A stretch of 64,000 nt of DNA. Origin: Gammaproteobacteria bacterium. Lineage in GTDB: Bacteria; Pseudomonadota; Gammaproteobacteria; HK1. Positions within the stretch are counted from its first letter, which is position 1, and the number at the start of each line of letters is the position of its first letter. This document shows positions 19,162-28,983 of this stretch, one piece after another. The translations under genes and the position numbers were made by a program. The notes under the pieces were generated by a model. The model worked only from the letters and a program-made list of their open reading frames with translations, ran no database searches and had not been told where the DNA came from. The stretch spans positions 1 to 64,000 of the forward strand of contig JAJFJT010000032.1 in NCBI GenBank assembly GCA_021773795.1, in the 5' to 3' direction.

Positions 19162-19734
19162 ATGAGACCGCTTATCCTCAGGTTAGAAATCACAGGCCAC
19201 CCCGTACGCTGGGTGCCCTGGCAGGAGGCAGTTACCTTGCGCGCACGGAACATGATTGCGTGGGATGCGGGGGATACCGTGTTTACCTTTCGTGGTGGCA
19301 TCAACCGGCTTACCGGCACGCGCTCCGAAGTCAGCGTCAGCTCGATCATTGCCGTCGCCGGTACCGCGCACCATCCGGCCTTCTACCGGGCCGTCCCGCC
19401 ACTTTCCAACCGCCAACTCTTCTCCCGTGATCAACACCTTTGCATGTACTGTGGCGAGGTGCTTGCAGGCTATCAACTAACCCGCGATCACGTCATCCCG
19501 CTCTCACGTGGTGGCAGGGATTACTGGAGTAATGTGGTGGCCGCCTGCAAATCCTGTAATCATCGCAAGGGGGCCCACACGCCGGAAGAAGCCGGAATGA
19601 GACTACTCGCAGTCCCCTATGTGCCCAATCGGGCGGAATATCTGGCCCTCAGTAACCGCCGAATTCTCGCCGATCAAATGGATTTTCTTAAGAAGCGTTT
19701 TGCCACACGGAACCGCCTGCGCAGAATTTTATAA
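19162..19734 (+). CDS. HNH endonuclease family protein
   Basis: This 190-residue protein carries a C-terminal HNH nuclease domain. Seen: the zinc-binding CMYCG pair, the [10 protein letters not shown] core with the catalytic His, the Asn in [17 protein letters not shown] with the second cysteine pair, and [10 protein letters not shown] chose the ATG at 19162 ([10 protein letters not shown]), because the 38 in-frame codons before it show no protein-like character. Such stand-alone HNH proteins are widespread in proteobacteria with no settled role. It is not next to restriction or phage genes here. The 193 bases between it and metH hold no recognisable riboswitch. Confidence 0.85.
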   Translation: MRPLILRLEITGHPVRWVPWQEAVTLRARNMIAWDAGDTVFTFRGGINRLTGTRSEVSVSSIIAVAGTAHHPAFYRAVPPLSNRQLFSRDQHLCMYCGEVLAGYQLTRDHVIPLSRGGRDYWSNVVAACKSCNHRKGAHTPEEAGMRLLAVPYVPNRAEYLALSNRRILADQMDFLKKRFATRNRLRRIL

Positions 19735-19927
19735 GCCGGTCGGCGTTATAGCAGCACGCTTTCCCCATCCTTGGGAATACCCCCTGCCGAATTCCTGTGT
19801 AAGGCTCTGTATAAAAGCGCCAAATATGGGAAAATGCGCCACATCGTTATTCTCCCGGGAGCCTACCCCGTACTTGATATGGGGCGGGAATCCAGATTCC
19901 TCAGCTTCACCTTTTAAAGTCAGTCCT

Positions 19928-22900
19928 ATGCCGCAAACCAATTCGCTACGCTCCACTCTTTTTTTACGCACCCTCGAACAACGCATACTTGTCCTCGATG
20001 GCGCCATGGGGACGATGATCCAGGGCTATGGCCTTGATGAGGCAGGCTATCGGGGAGAACGCTTTGTCGATTGGGGGCAAGACGTCAAAGGCAATAACGA
20101 CCTGCTCACCCTGACCCAGCCAAAAATCATCGGCGAAATCCACCACGCCTTCCTGGAGGCAGGCGCCGATATCCTGGAAACTAATACCTTCAACTCCCAG
20201 ACCATTTCGCTGGCCGACTACGGCATGGAGTCACTGGCTTATGAACTGAATCGGGAAGCAGCGATATTGGCCCGAGCCTGCGCCGATGAAATGAGCGCGC
20301 AGACCCCCAACCAGCCACGCTTCGTCGCGGGTGTACTAGGCCCGACCAATCGCACCGCCAGTATCTCACCGGATGTGAACAATCCCGGATTTCGCAACAT
20401 CAGTTTTGAACAACTGGCCACCGCCTACGATGAATGCCTGCATGGACTGATAGATGGTGGCGCCGACATCATTCTCATCGAGACCATCTTCGACACCCTC
20501 AATGCCAAGGCAGCAGTGTATGCGGTAGAGCACTATTTCGAGACCCATAACCTGCGCCTGCCGGTGATGATCTCCGGCACCATCACCGATGCCTCGGGAC
20601 GTACCCTCTCGGGCCAGCTCACGGAGGCCTTCTGGTATTCGCTACGCCACGCCCGCCCGGTCTCCATTGGATTGAACTGCGCACTGGGCGCAAAGCAATT
20701 GCGTCCCTATGTGGAAACCCTTTCGCGCATCACCGATACCCATGTCTCAGCCCATCCTAATGCCGGCTTACCCAATGAGTTTGGCGAATACGAGGAAGAG
20801 CCCGAAACCATGGCGCGGGAAATCCGCGAATGGGCCGATGCCGGGCTACTCAATATCGTTGGTGGCTGCTGTGGCACCTCGCCGGCCCATATCCGTGCCA
20901 TCAACGAGGCGATGCAAGGCGTTGCCCCGCGCAAGGTGCCAGCTAATCCTGGCCACTGTGCCCTGTCCGGCCTGGAGCCCCTGACCATTACTCCGGATTC
21001 GCTGTTTGTAAATGTCGGAGAGCGCACCAACGTTACCGGTTCCGCCCGCTTTCGCAGGCTGATTCAGGACGAGGACTACGAGACTGCACTGGAAGTGGCT
21101 CGCGAGCAGGTGGAAAACGGCGCTCAGATCATCGATATCAACATGGACGAGGGCATGCTCGACTCGCCCGAAGTGATGGCATGTTTTCTGGATTTAGTGG
21201 CTGCTGAGCCGGAGATCTCCCGCGTCCCCATCATGATCGACTCTTCGCGCTGGGACGTACTGGAAATCGGCCTCAAGCACATCCAGGGCAAGGGGGTGGT
21301 GAATTCCATCAGCCTCAAGGAAGGTGAAGAGGAATTTATCCGCCGTGCGCGTCTGGTTTATAGCTATGGTGCCGCAGTCATCGTTATGGCCTTTGACGAA
21401 GCCGGACAGGCGGAATCCACTGAGCGACGCGTAGATATCTGCAGCCGTGCCTACAAGCTACTGACCGAGACCGTTGGTTTTGACCCATCGGATATCATTT
21501 TCGACCCCAATATCTTCGCCGTCGCCACCGGCATCAAGGCCCATAACCGTTATGCCCTCGACTTCATCGAGGCCACTGCCATCATCAAGAAAAAGCTGCC
21601 GGGTTGTCTGGTTTCCGGCGGTGTGTCCAATGTTTCCTTCTCCTTCCGCGGCAACAACCCGGTACGTGAGGCGATGCACGCGGTATTCCTCTATCACGCC
21701 ATCCGTGCAGGCATGGACATGGGCATCGTCAACGCCGGTCAACTCGCCATCTATGAGGAGATTCCATCAGAACTCCGCGAGCGAGTAGAAGACGTGATCC
21801 TCAATCGCCGCGAGGACGCCACCGATCGGCTGTTGGAAACCGCTGAGGAGTATGTGGGCGGAAAGGCCCGTAGCGGTGCAGGAGAGGATACCGCATGGCG
21901 AGATGCCCCCGTCAACGAGCGCCTGAGCCATGCCCTGATCAAGGGCATCGTGCAGTTTATTGAAGAAGATACCGAAGAGGCCCGCCTCGCCGCCACGCGA
22001 CCGCTGGACGTCATCGAAGGTCCGTTGATGGACGGTATGAATATCGTTGGCGATCTCTTTGGCGCGGGAAAAATGTTTCTGCCACAGGTCGTTAAGTCAG
22101 CTCGCGTCATGAAAAAGGCCGTAGCCCATCTGCTGCCCTACATGGATGACGACAAAGAGGGCAGTAGAAGCAGCAAGGGCTGCATTCTCATCGCCACCGC
22201 CAAGGGTGATGTTCACGACATCGGCAAGAATATCGTTGCCGTGGTATTGCAGTGCAACGGCTACGAGGTCATCGATCTCGGCGTCATGGTACCCGGGGAG
22301 CGCATCCTTGAGGCAGCACGCAAGGAACGCTGTGACATCATTGGCGTCTCCGGCCTGATTACCCCCTCACTAGAGGAAATGGTGTATCTAGCCAAAGAGA
22401 TGGAGCGCCAGAACTTCACCCTGCCGCTGTTGGTTGGCGGTGCCACAACATCACGAATCCACACCGCGGTGAAGCTGGAACCCGTCTATAGCGGGCCGGT
22501 GATGCACGTGCTTGACGCCTCACGCGCTGCCGGCGTGGTGAGCAATTTACTCAATGATGAAAAGTGTGAAAACTACGCAGCGGCAGTACGCAGCGACTAT
22601 CAAAAGCTACGGGAGGAAAGAAGCCGCCAACAGAAAAACCGCAACAGCCTCTCCCTCGATGCCGCCCGTGCCAACCGCTTGGCAACGGACTGGACGAGCT
22701 ATCAACCCCCGCGCCCGACTAAAACCGGACTGACCGTTTTCCGTAACTTTCCGTTGGCCGACCTGGTGGACTACATCGACTGGACCCCCTTCTTCCAAAC
22801 CTGGGAGCTATCGGGCCGCTTTCCCGGGATCCTTGAGGATGCGGTGGTGGGTGAAAGCGCACGCGGCCTGTACCGCGATGCACGGGAGATGCTGGATCGT

Positions 22901-23623
22901 ATTGTTGCGGAGAAATGGCTAACCGCGCGTGCGGTACTGGGAATTTTTCCCGCCAACTCTACGACCAATGATGATATCGAGATCTATGGCGACGAAAGCC
23001 GTTCACAAACCGTAGAGAAATTTCACTTTATCCGTCAGCAGATGCAACGGCGAACCGGGGTACCCAATCTTTGCCTGGCTGACTTTGTCGCCCCTATGGA
23101 AAGCGGGGTGGCCGATTATCTCGGGGCCTTCGCGGTCACCACAGGGCTCGGCATTGAGCGCCATCTGGCTGCCTTTGAGGCCGATCACGACGATTACCAT
23201 TCCATCTTGTTGAAATCCCTTGCTGACCGGCTGGCCGAGGCCTTTGCCGAACACCTGCACATCAAACTGCGCAAGGAGTTCTGGGGCTATGCCGCGGACG
23301 AACAGCTCGATAACCAGGCTCTCATCAAGGAAGACTATCGTGGCATTCGTCCGGCACCCGGTTATCCGGCCTGCCCCGATCACAGTGAGAAAGAGCGCCT
23401 CTGGCAGCTGCTCTCAACTCAAATGAATGCCGATATCAGACTCACCGAAGGCTTTGCCATGTTGCCTGCGGCCTCGGTCAGTGGCTTTTATTTTTCCCAC
23501 CCCGAGTCATGCTATTTTGGCACCGGAAAAATCGGCCGTGATCAGGTAGCCAACTACGCCCAACGCCGCAATGCAAAAATCAGCCAGGCTGAGCGCTGGC
23601 TAGCCCCGATACTTGGCTATTAG
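19928..23623 (+). CDS. metH: Cobalamin-dependent methionine synthase
   Basis: The enzyme transfers a methyl group from methyltetrahydrofolate to homocysteine through methylcobalamin. I chose the ATG at 19928 ([17 protein letters not shown]), giving 1231 residues, close to the 1227 of the enterobacterial protein. The open frame reaches 309 bases further upstream without similarity. Domains in order: homocysteine-binding barrel with zinc ligands in LNCALGAKQ and VGGCCGTSP; pterin-binding barrel ([16 protein letters not shown]); cobalamin-binding cap and Rossmann domain with the ligand motif [11 protein letters not shown] near residue 760; and a C-terminal reactivation domain ending in [14 protein letters not shown]. 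It implies that cobalamin is made or imported. Confidence 0.97.
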   Translation: MPQTNSLRSTLFLRTLEQRILVLDGAMGTMIQGYGLDEAGYRGERFVDWGQDVKGNNDLLTLTQPKIIGEIHHAFLEAGADILETNTFNSQTISLADYGMESLAYELNREAAILARACADEMSAQTPNQPRFVAGVLGPTNRTASISPDVNNPGFRNISFEQLATAYDECLHGLIDGGADIILIETIFDTLNAKAAVYAVEHYFETHNLRLPVMISGTITDASGRTLSGQLTEAFWYSLRHARPVSIGLNCALGAKQLRPYVETLSRITDTHVSAHPNAGLPNEFGEYEEEPETMAREIREWADAGLLNIVGGCCGTSPAHIRAINEAMQGVAPRKVPANPGHCALSGLEPLTITPDSLFVNVGERTNVTGSARFRRLIQDEDYETALEVAREQVENGAQIIDINMDEGMLDSPEVMACFLDLVAAEPEISRVPIMIDSSRWDVLEIGLKHIQGKGVVNSISLKEGEEEFIRRARLVYSYGAAVIVMAFDEAGQAESTERRVDICSRAYKLLTETVGFDPSDIIFDPNIFAVATGIKAHNRYALDFIEATAIIKKKLPGCLVSGGVSNVSFSFRGNNPVREAMHAVFLYHAIRAGMDMGIVNAGQLAIYEEIPSELRERVEDVILNRREDATDRLLETAEEYVGGKARSGAGEDTAWRDAPVNERLSHALIKGIVQFIEEDTEEARLAATRPLDVIEGPLMDGMNIVGDLFGAGKMFLPQVVKSARVMKKAVAHLLPYMDDDKEGSRSSKGCILIATAKGDVHDIGKNIVAVVLQCNGYEVIDLGVMVPGERILEAARKERCDIIGVSGLITPSLEEMVYLAKEMERQNFTLPLLVGGATTSRIHTAVKLEPVYSGPVMHVLDASRAAGVVSNLLNDEKCENYAAAVRSDYQKLREERSRQQKNRNSLSLDAARANRLATDWTSYQPPRPTKTGLTVFRNFPLADLVDYIDWTPFFQTWELSGRFPGILEDAVVGESARGLYRDAREMLDRIVAEKWLTARAVLGIFPANSTTNDDIEIYGDESRSQTVEKFHFIRQQMQRRTGVPNLCLADFVAPMESGVADYLGAFAVTTGLGIERHLAAFEADHDDYHSILLKSLADRLAEAFAEHLHIKLRKEFWGYAADEQLDNQALIKEDYRGIRPAPGYPACPDHSEKERLWQLLSTQMNADIRLTEGFAMLPAASVSGFYFSHPESCYFGTGKIGRDQVANYAQRRNAKISQAERWLAPILGY

Positions 23624-23707
23624 TCAGCTCTCGCACGGCAGCCTATTACATGATAATCTTGCGCCTAATCATGCGCTTATAGCTTTTTCTTAACAGGGAA
23701 TCTGGAA

Positions 23708-24388
23708 ATGGAAAATGGCATCAACGATAGCAATACTCCAGCTACCCCTGCTGATGCAGCCCAGGCAGGCTCCGGGGCTCGCCTGGAGTGTCAGAATGAA
23801 GGCCTTGCCGCACATCCCGTTTTGGGAAAGATTCAACTCGCGGGCAGCGAACTCACCATTGGACGGGGTGACAGCAACGCCATCACCCTCAAGGCCGACG
23901 GGGTTTCTCGCGCCCATGCCCGACTCTACGCGGGTGATGGCGGTTGGGGTATAGAGGATCTCAATAGCACCAATGGCGTATTGGTGAATGGAAGTAGAGT
24001 CAAGAAAAGTTGGCTCAAATCCGGCGATACCGTGCTCATCGGCACCGTGACCTACAAATACCTCACCTCCGCCCAACAACCGCCAAGTTCAGCGAGCCCT
24101 GCAGAGTCAGAGGAAGATCCATTCGAAAAAACCGTGATTATGCGTCCCACGATCAAGCAACAGGTCACGGCACAGGCAGGACGGCAACAAGCAGCAGCTC
24201 CACCCCAGGTGCCTCACGCCAAAGCTACGGCCCCCACGCCTACCCCAAAGCCGGTTGTAAAGCCTCGTGCAGGCACCACCCCGGCAAGAAAGCCTGCACC
24301 ACGGCCAAAACCCACCGAGAGCCGTGGACACTTGTGGATGATGATTATCGGAGTAGCCCTGGTTCTCGGCTTTTTGTTCCTGCTGTAG
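23708..24388 (+). CDS. FHA domain protein with C-terminal membrane anchor
   Basis: This is a predicted phosphothreonine-binding protein of 226 residues. Seen: an FHA domain at about 38-115 with the signature GRGDSNAITLKADGVSRAHA and LNSTNGVLVNGSRV, then a low-complexity Pro/Ala/Lys linker (about 150-205), and a single hydrophobic C-terminal segment MMIIGVALVLGFLFLL. The FHA core keeps the Arg, Ser, His and Asn residues that contact phosphothreonine. It is probably tail-anchored with the FHA domain in the cytoplasm. The nearest kinase gene is at 16246; a link between them is inference. Confidence 0.85.
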   Translation: MENGINDSNTPATPADAAQAGSGARLECQNEGLAAHPVLGKIQLAGSELTIGRGDSNAITLKADGVSRAHARLYAGDGGWGIEDLNSTNGVLVNGSRVKKSWLKSGDTVLIGTVTYKYLTSAQQPPSSASPAESEEDPFEKTVIMRPTIKQQVTAQAGRQQAAAPPQVPHAKATAPTPTPKPVVKPRAGTTPARKPAPRPKPTESRGHLWMMIIGVALVLGFLFLL

Positions 24389-24409
24389 TCCCATGGATAG
24401 CGGCCTGCT

Positions 24410-24571
24410 AGGAGTCTGTCGAATTTAGGTGCTCGTAGCGAGGGGAGCCATTTTGAGATAGATTTTTCGATCATTTGAGGATAATAGTCAGTCTATTAGA
24501 CGAAAAGGAGCGAAAAATATGGCCAAAATGGCTTTTCCGCAGCAGAGCAGTCCTAAGTCCGACAGACTCCT
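24410..24571. mobile_element. MITE-like element family 3, copy B; supplies aminopeptidase start
   Basis: This 162-bp copy has inverted ends AGGAGTCTGTCGAATTTAGG and CCTAAGTCCGACAGACTCCT, which match at 18 of 20 positions. It lies between the FHA gene and the aminopeptidase gene. Its right third contains AAGGAG, an eight-base spacer and the ATG of the aminopeptidase, so the element and the coding region overlap by 53 bases. Confidence 0.82.
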
Positions 24572-25943
24572 GGATGCGGGGACACCCGCTGCGATTCCGC
24601 TGGAACCCATCCTCACCGATGAATTCAAGGGCTGGCTAACCCACCAGAAAAGCAAAACAAAACGCTGGCTAAAGGCCGCCGGCTTCAACGCCGAATCTGG
24701 ACAGTTTTGCCTCATACCCAATGACCGGGGTGAACTACAGAGGGTTTTGGTGGGGATCAGCGAGGTGGAGGACCCATGGTCGCTGGCAGCGCTGCCGCAT
24801 AGTCTTCCGCCTGGGGCCTATGTCATCGATAGCGACTGGAAATCCGGGGTCCTCGAACGTGCCGCCATCGGCTGGAGCCTGGGTGCCTATACCTACTCCC
24901 GTTACCGCACACAGAAACAAGCTCAGGCACAGCTGGTACTCGATTCCGATTGTGATGCTGCTCTAGTCACCAATCAGGTAATGGCCCTGCGCCTGGTCCG
25001 TGATCTGATCAATACCCCCGCTGGCGATCTTATGCCAGCCGATCTGGCAGCAAGCACACACTCACTGGCGACAGAATTTGGTGCCGAGGTAGTAGAAATT
25101 TCCGGCGATGCCCTGCTGACCGCCAATTATCCCGCCATTCACGCGGTGGGGCGGGCAAGTTGCCATGCTCCGCAACTCATTGAGCTGACCTGGGGAAATA
25201 CGGACCATCCCTGTGTCAGTCTCGTGGGTAAGGGTGTGTGCTTTGACAGCGGCGGACTGGATCTCAAATCATCGGCGAATATGCGCCTGATGAAAAAAGA
25301 TATGGGTGGTGCTGCTCATGCCCTGGGCTTGGCCCACATGATTATGGCGGCAAGGCTCCCGATTCATCTGCGGGTACTCATCGCCGCGGTGGAAAATGCG
25401 GTAGCGGGAAACGCCTTTCGCCCAGGTGATGTCCTGGCCTCACGCGCCGGCATCAGCATTGAGGTGGAAAATACCGATGCTGAGGGCCGCCTGGTGCTGG
25501 CAGATGCGCTCACCGATGCGGTAGCGGAAAAGCCAGAATTACTGCTCGATTTTGCCACTCTCACCGGGGCTGCACGAGTGGCTCTAGGCACTGAATTACC
25601 GGCATTTTTTTGCAACGATGACAAGCTTGCACACAGCCTCATGGAATCGACTCAAGCGGAAATTGATCCCATTTGGCGCCTGCCCCTGCATACTCCCTAC
25701 CGCCGCCTGTTGAACAGTCAGATAGCCGATATCTCCAGTGCCGGCAAGACACCCTACGCCGGCGCCATTACTGCAGCCTTGTTCCTGCAGGAATTTGTTC
25801 CCGAGGACACGCCCTGGGCTCACTTTGATCTGATGGCATGGAATCTTGAAAACCAGGCGGGCCGTCCGGTAGGCGGTGAGGCCATGGCCTTGAGGGGTAT
25901 TTTTTCCTATCTGCGAAAACGCTTTGCTCTTGTGCCGGATTAG
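24519..25943 (+). CDS. M17 leucyl aminopeptidase family protein
   Basis: This is a cytosolic two-metal exopeptidase that removes N-terminal residues from peptides. The 474 residues include the catalytic domain with the metal and catalytic lysine segment LVGKGVCFDSGGLDLKSS, KKDMGGAAHALGLA, and the signature NTDAEGRLVLADAL with the bicarbonate-site Arg. LLDFATLTGAARVALG follows. The first 18 codons, and the ribosome binding site AAGGAG, come from the family 3 element. No ATG, GTG or TTG occurs in frame in the codons just after it, so translation appears to begin inside the element. PepA and PepB forms cannot be told apart firmly. Confidence 0.9.
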   Translation: MAKMAFPQQSSPKSDRLLDAGTPAAIPLEPILTDEFKGWLTHQKSKTKRWLKAAGFNAESGQFCLIPNDRGELQRVLVGISEVEDPWSLAALPHSLPPGAYVIDSDWKSGVLERAAIGWSLGAYTYSRYRTQKQAQAQLVLDSDCDAALVTNQVMALRLVRDLINTPAGDLMPADLAASTHSLATEFGAEVVEISGDALLTANYPAIHAVGRASCHAPQLIELTWGNTDHPCVSLVGKGVCFDSGGLDLKSSANMRLMKKDMGGAAHALGLAHMIMAARLPIHLRVLIAAVENAVAGNAFRPGDVLASRAGISIEVENTDAEGRLVLADALTDAVAEKPELLLDFATLTGAARVALGTELPAFFCNDDKLAHSLMESTQAEIDPIWRLPLHTPYRRLLNSQIADISSAGKTPYAGAITAALFLQEFVPEDTPWAHFDLMAWNLENQAGRPVGGEAMALRGIFSYLRKRFALVPD

Positions 25944-26029
25944 TGTCTCTAAGGCACTTGCTCCGCACCAAACAATAACCTACTATAAATTCTTGAAAGA
26001 TAATATAAGCGATTGAATTGACGATAGAA

Positions 26030-26452
26030 ATGTCTTCATCAACAGAATACACATCCGCCTTGGGCCTGACTTTTCTGCTGCTCGTGCTGTTTCAGTTCAA
26101 GCACTTTGCCGCGGATTTCCCTTTCCAGACCCAGTACATGCTCAAAAAGGTTCGGCCCGGTTGGGATTTTGTGCCTCCGCTGGCCCTCCACTGCGCCTTC
26201 CATGCCGTACTGACCCTTGCCATCGTCGTCACATTGACGCCATGGCTATACTGGCTGGCAGCCTTGGATTTTGTCATCCACTTTCTCATGGACCGAATCA
26301 AATCAGGGCCGCGTTATCTTGGACGCTTCAATAATTTATCCAAAAAAGCCTTCTGGAACTGTCTTGGCTTCGATCAGATGGTCCATCACCTGACCCACTT
26401 TTATATTATCTGGATGTTGGTAACCAGCCGTTATCCTCTCGGGAATCTCTGA
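26030..26452 (+). CDS. DUF3307 integral membrane protein
   Basis: This is a small inner-membrane protein of about 140 residues with unknown function. Four hydrophobic segments are visible: GLTFLLLVLFQFKHFAADF, PLALHCAFHAVLTLAIVV, WLYWLAALDFVIHFLMD and HLTHFYIIWMLVTS. The histidine-rich motifs (KHFAADFPFQ, HFLMDRIK, DQMVHHLTHF) are typical of DUF3307. I chose the ATG at 26030 over the TTG at 26018. The last codons and the TGA stop lie inside the left end of a family 2 element (from 26442), so the C-terminus was probably rewritten when it inserted. Confidence 0.8.
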   Translation: MSSSTEYTSALGLTFLLLVLFQFKHFAADFPFQTQYMLKKVRPGWDFVPPLALHCAFHAVLTLAIVVTLTPWLYWLAALDFVIHFLMDRIKSGPRYLGRFNNLSKKAFWNCLGFDQMVHHLTHFYIIWMLVTSRYPLGNL

Positions 26453-26543
26453 TTTATTCTGGGCCAACTAGATTGTGATTCAAAATGTTCAGCTTTGAGG
26501 CACTGAGCGCAAGATACGAGTCCACAAATAGATCGTAGCTTCC
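26442..26543. mobile_element. MITE-like element family 2, copy 4
   Basis: This 102-bp derivative has ends GGAATCTCTGATTTATTC and GATCGTAGCTTCC and a shortened middle. It lies between two convergent genes: it contains the DUF3307 stop codon and ends four bases before the lipoprotein gene stop. Flanking duplications are not visible. Confidence 0.78.
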
Positions 26544-26547
26544 CCGA

Positions 26548-27159
26548 CTAGTGGCCATCCGACAAAACTTTGCGGGCATCCTGAACAAAGTCAGCATAGA
26601 TACTGGACAGCGCTTTCCCAAAGGCAACAGCACCTGCCGAAAATGACTTTCCAGACGGTATAGCGGCTTCATATTCCCTGACTAACAATGGGGCTTTCCC
26701 CCCGCTTCCCTCACGGAGCAAACGTAACTCCAGCCCCACTACGGCCCGCACAGAACCACCCACCAGTTCACGCTCAAAGCGAAGAATTCGTCCGCCTACA
26801 ATCAAACCTCCCGAGGCCAACTGGCCTTCGCTCCGTACCATGGGGGAAAATCCAACAACCCGCAGATAACGTACCAGATGGCGTTGCAATAGGCGCGGTG
26901 GCGGTTCTAGCCAGAAATGATAGTGGTGCTGCTGCAGGCGGATACCCTCAGCATGCTCGGTATAAACGATCGCCCGCTCCCGGTGGACGCCATCACTTTG
27001 CAGGACATTTACCAACACACTCTCAGCCACGATGGGACTGTTCAATACCACGGCCGGCTGTGCTAATGGCAAGCGATAAAATTGATCCGGGGGCACCGGT
27101 GCTTGTCGGCCACAAGCACCCAGCAGCAGGAAAAACCCGAAGGCGAGCAGCTTTTTCAT
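26548..27159 (-). CDS. ABC-type transport auxiliary lipoprotein (PqiC/YmbA-like)
   Basis: This is a predicted outer-membrane or periplasmic lipoprotein working with an MCE-type lipid transporter. The 203 residues start with a signal peptide and lipobox LLLGAC (Cys16). They then show the ABC_trans_aux fold with FYRLPLAQPAVV, SVLVNVLQSDGVHRERAIVY and HYHFWLEPPPRLLQRHLVRYL. It is the last gene of the transporter operon, and its start overlaps the stop of the MlaD-like gene by four bases (ATGA). This composition, with a PqiC-like lipoprotein and no MlaC, sets the system apart from the classic Mla pathway. Confidence 0.88.
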   Translation of the reverse strand: MKKLLAFGFFLLLGACGRQAPVPPDQFYRLPLAQPAVVLNSPIVAESVLVNVLQSDGVHRERAIVYTEHAEGIRLQQHHYHFWLEPPPRLLQRHLVRYLRVVGFSPMVRSEGQLASGGLIVGGRILRFERELVGGSVRAVVGLELRLLREGSGGKAPLLVREYEAAIPSGKSFSAGAVAFGKALSSIYADFVQDARKVLSDGH

Positions 27160-28163
27160 GGTTTGGCTTTTCCTTTGGCTTCCTGCGGCGTGGGTGCGCT
27201 GATAAGCAATGCCGGATTTTCTCTAATCTGACGGGAAAATTCGTGGAAATTACGGCTGCTGCCCTCAAGGTGATAACTCACGGTTTCCACACGCTGGGAG
27301 AGCACATCCAGAATCTGACGAAGGTCCTTGACCGCAAAACGCAGGTCCTCCCGATTTTCCCCTACCATGCCTTCCACACCGATTAGCACCCGCTCTGCAT
27401 GCTCACGCAGCTGCTCCACCTCTCCTAACACGATGCGGAGCTTTCCCGATGCCTTCTCCAGGTTGGAGAGGGTCGTCGTCGCGCTGCGACGGTTGTCCTC
27501 CCCCAATAGCTGTTGCAAGGAAGCAGCCGCCTCATTCAACCGTGCCAGCACGTTCCCGGCCTCGGTCACTAGATCTGCGCGCTCCAGGTCGCTACGCAAC
27601 TTGTCCATGAGGGGGCGAACACTGTCCCTGCTAAGCCCACGCAATTCCTCTAGCAAGCCCGTCAACTGTTCCTGAAAACCCTTGATCAGGGGGCGAATGG
27701 TATCCCTCGATAAGGCGCGAAAATCTTCGGCAGTGTCATTCAATGTGGCCAGAAGATTAACCCTGGGAGCCCCTTTAATTTCATCCCCGGGAGCAAGGAC
27801 ACGGCCACTCTGCCCACCCGTGATTTCGATGGAGATAGCCGATAGCAAACCGGAGGCTATCATCCGGGCAACGCTATCTTCGGGAATGGGCCAGTCATGA
27901 CGGACATGCAGCCGCAGCCGGTAACGCAGGCCATCCGCCTCACGTCGCGGTTCGATCTCCTCCACCTGCCCCACCTGAAAGCCCTCGTAGAAAACAGGGG
28001 TCCCGAACTTAAGGCCCGCCACATTCTGGTAGTAGAGATAGTAGGCATCCGCCGCCCCGGTGCGCCCGTTGAGCAGGGCAATACCCAGCAGTAACGCGGC
28101 CAAGGCGATGAGCACGAAGCTGCCCACTGCCAGATAATGTACGTTGTCACGTTTCACGAGCAA
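27156..28163 (-). CDS. MCE (MlaD) family substrate-binding protein
   Basis: This is the inner-membrane-anchored periplasmic component of an ABC lipid transporter. The 335 residues show one N-terminal membrane helix (VGSFVLIALAALLLGIALLN, about 12-31), an MCE domain at about 40-118 (YYQNVAGLKFGTPVFYEGF, then GQVEEIEPRR), and a long helical C-terminal region with heptad character from about 135 to 310. MCE proteins form hexameric rings that bind lipids. The gene abuts the ATPase gene and overlaps the lipoprotein gene. Confidence 0.9.
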   Translation of the reverse strand: MLVKRDNVHYLAVGSFVLIALAALLLGIALLNGRTGAADAYYLYYQNVAGLKFGTPVFYEGFQVGQVEEIEPRREADGLRYRLRLHVRHDWPIPEDSVARMIASGLLSAISIEITGGQSGRVLAPGDEIKGAPRVNLLATLNDTAEDFRALSRDTIRPLIKGFQEQLTGLLEELRGLSRDSVRPLMDKLRSDLERADLVTEAGNVLARLNEAAASLQQLLGEDNRRSATTTLSNLEKASGKLRIVLGEVEQLREHAERVLIGVEGMVGENREDLRFAVKDLRQILDVLSQRVETVSYHLEGSSRNFHEFSRQIRENPALLISAPTPQEAKGKAKP

Positions 28164-28979
28164 TTACTCTCCAGTAAGGCGTGCAAGGTAAGCGTCGGCA
28201 TCCAGTTCCTCCTCCCGAGGCCGGCGATTGAGCAAATCCTGGACCCGTGAATTGGATGAACTGCGCACCTTGTCTACCGTATCGCTGATCAGTATTTTTC
28301 CGCCGTCCAGTACGGTAATACGGTCAGCAATACGAAATGCACTCTCCAGTTCATGGGTAACCACCACGATACTCATGTGCATGGCATCCCGCAGGCGCAG
28401 AATGAGTTCGTCGAGTTCCGCCGACACCACCGGATCGAGACCCGCCGAAGGCTCATCGAAAAACAATAATTTTGGGTCCATAACGATGGCTCGTGCAAGG
28501 GCCGCACGCTTGGTCATACCGCCTGATAGCTGGGCAGGCATAAAGTGTTCGAAGCCACCCAGTTTCACCACCTCCAGCTTCATCCTCGCCATAATCGCCA
28601 TGGTGCTTTCATCCAGCCGGGTATGCTCTCGCAGCGGCAGGGTGACATTCTCCCCCACGGTCATGGAACTCAACAGGGCGCCTCCCTGGAAGGACACGCC
28701 AATTTGCTTGCGCAGTTCCAGCAGTGCCTGCCGGTGAATCCCCTCGATCTCCTGCCCGAGCAAACTAATCCGACCTGAAGTCAGGCGCCGAAGCCCCAAC
28801 AGGTGGCGCAGCAAGGTGCTCTTACCCGAGCCACTGCCACCCATAATGATGTGAATTTCGCCGGCCCTTACCGTAAGGTTTATGCCATCCAGTACCTTGT
28901 GACGACCGTAATGAGCCACCAGGTCCTGAACCTCGATTACCAGTTCGGCATTACCTTTCTGTGGTTCTGGGGTGAGCAC
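28164..28979 (-). CDS. MlaF-like ABC transporter ATP-binding protein
   Basis: This is the cytoplasmic ATPase of the MCE transporter. The 271 residues contain Walker A GGSGSGKSTLLRHLLGL, the Q-loop in SFQGGALLSSM, the signature LSGGMTKRAALARAI, Walker B KLLFFDEPSAGLDP and the H-loop VVTHELESAF. The GGMTKR signature is diagnostic for the Mla/Mkl-type ATPases. A short C-terminal extension (RRPREEELDADAYLARL) may touch a partner subunit. In Escherichia coli the C-terminus of MlaF and the STAS protein MlaB cooperate, and a STAS gene is in this operon too. Confidence 0.93.
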   Translation of the reverse strand: MLTPEPQKGNAELVIEVQDLVAHYGRHKVLDGINLTVRAGEIHIIMGGSGSGKSTLLRHLLGLRRLTSGRISLLGQEIEGIHRQALLELRKQIGVSFQGGALLSSMTVGENVTLPLREHTRLDESTMAIMARMKLEVVKLGGFEHFMPAQLSGGMTKRAALARAIVMDPKLLFFDEPSAGLDPVVSAELDELILRLRDAMHMSIVVVTHELESAFRIADRITVLDGGKILISDTVDKVRSSSNSRVQDLLNRRPREEELDADAYLARLTGE

Positions 28980-28983
28980 GGGA

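Noticed and set aside
19619-19927. N-terminal extension of MetH by 103 codons
   Set aside because: The extension overlaps the HNH gene, has no similarity to MetH, and the usual MetH length is met from 19928.
19735-19927. Possible cobalamin, SAM or SAH riboswitch upstream of metH
   Set aside because: None of the conserved boxes I know for these classes is present; only a short GGAATC/GATTCC palindrome is seen.
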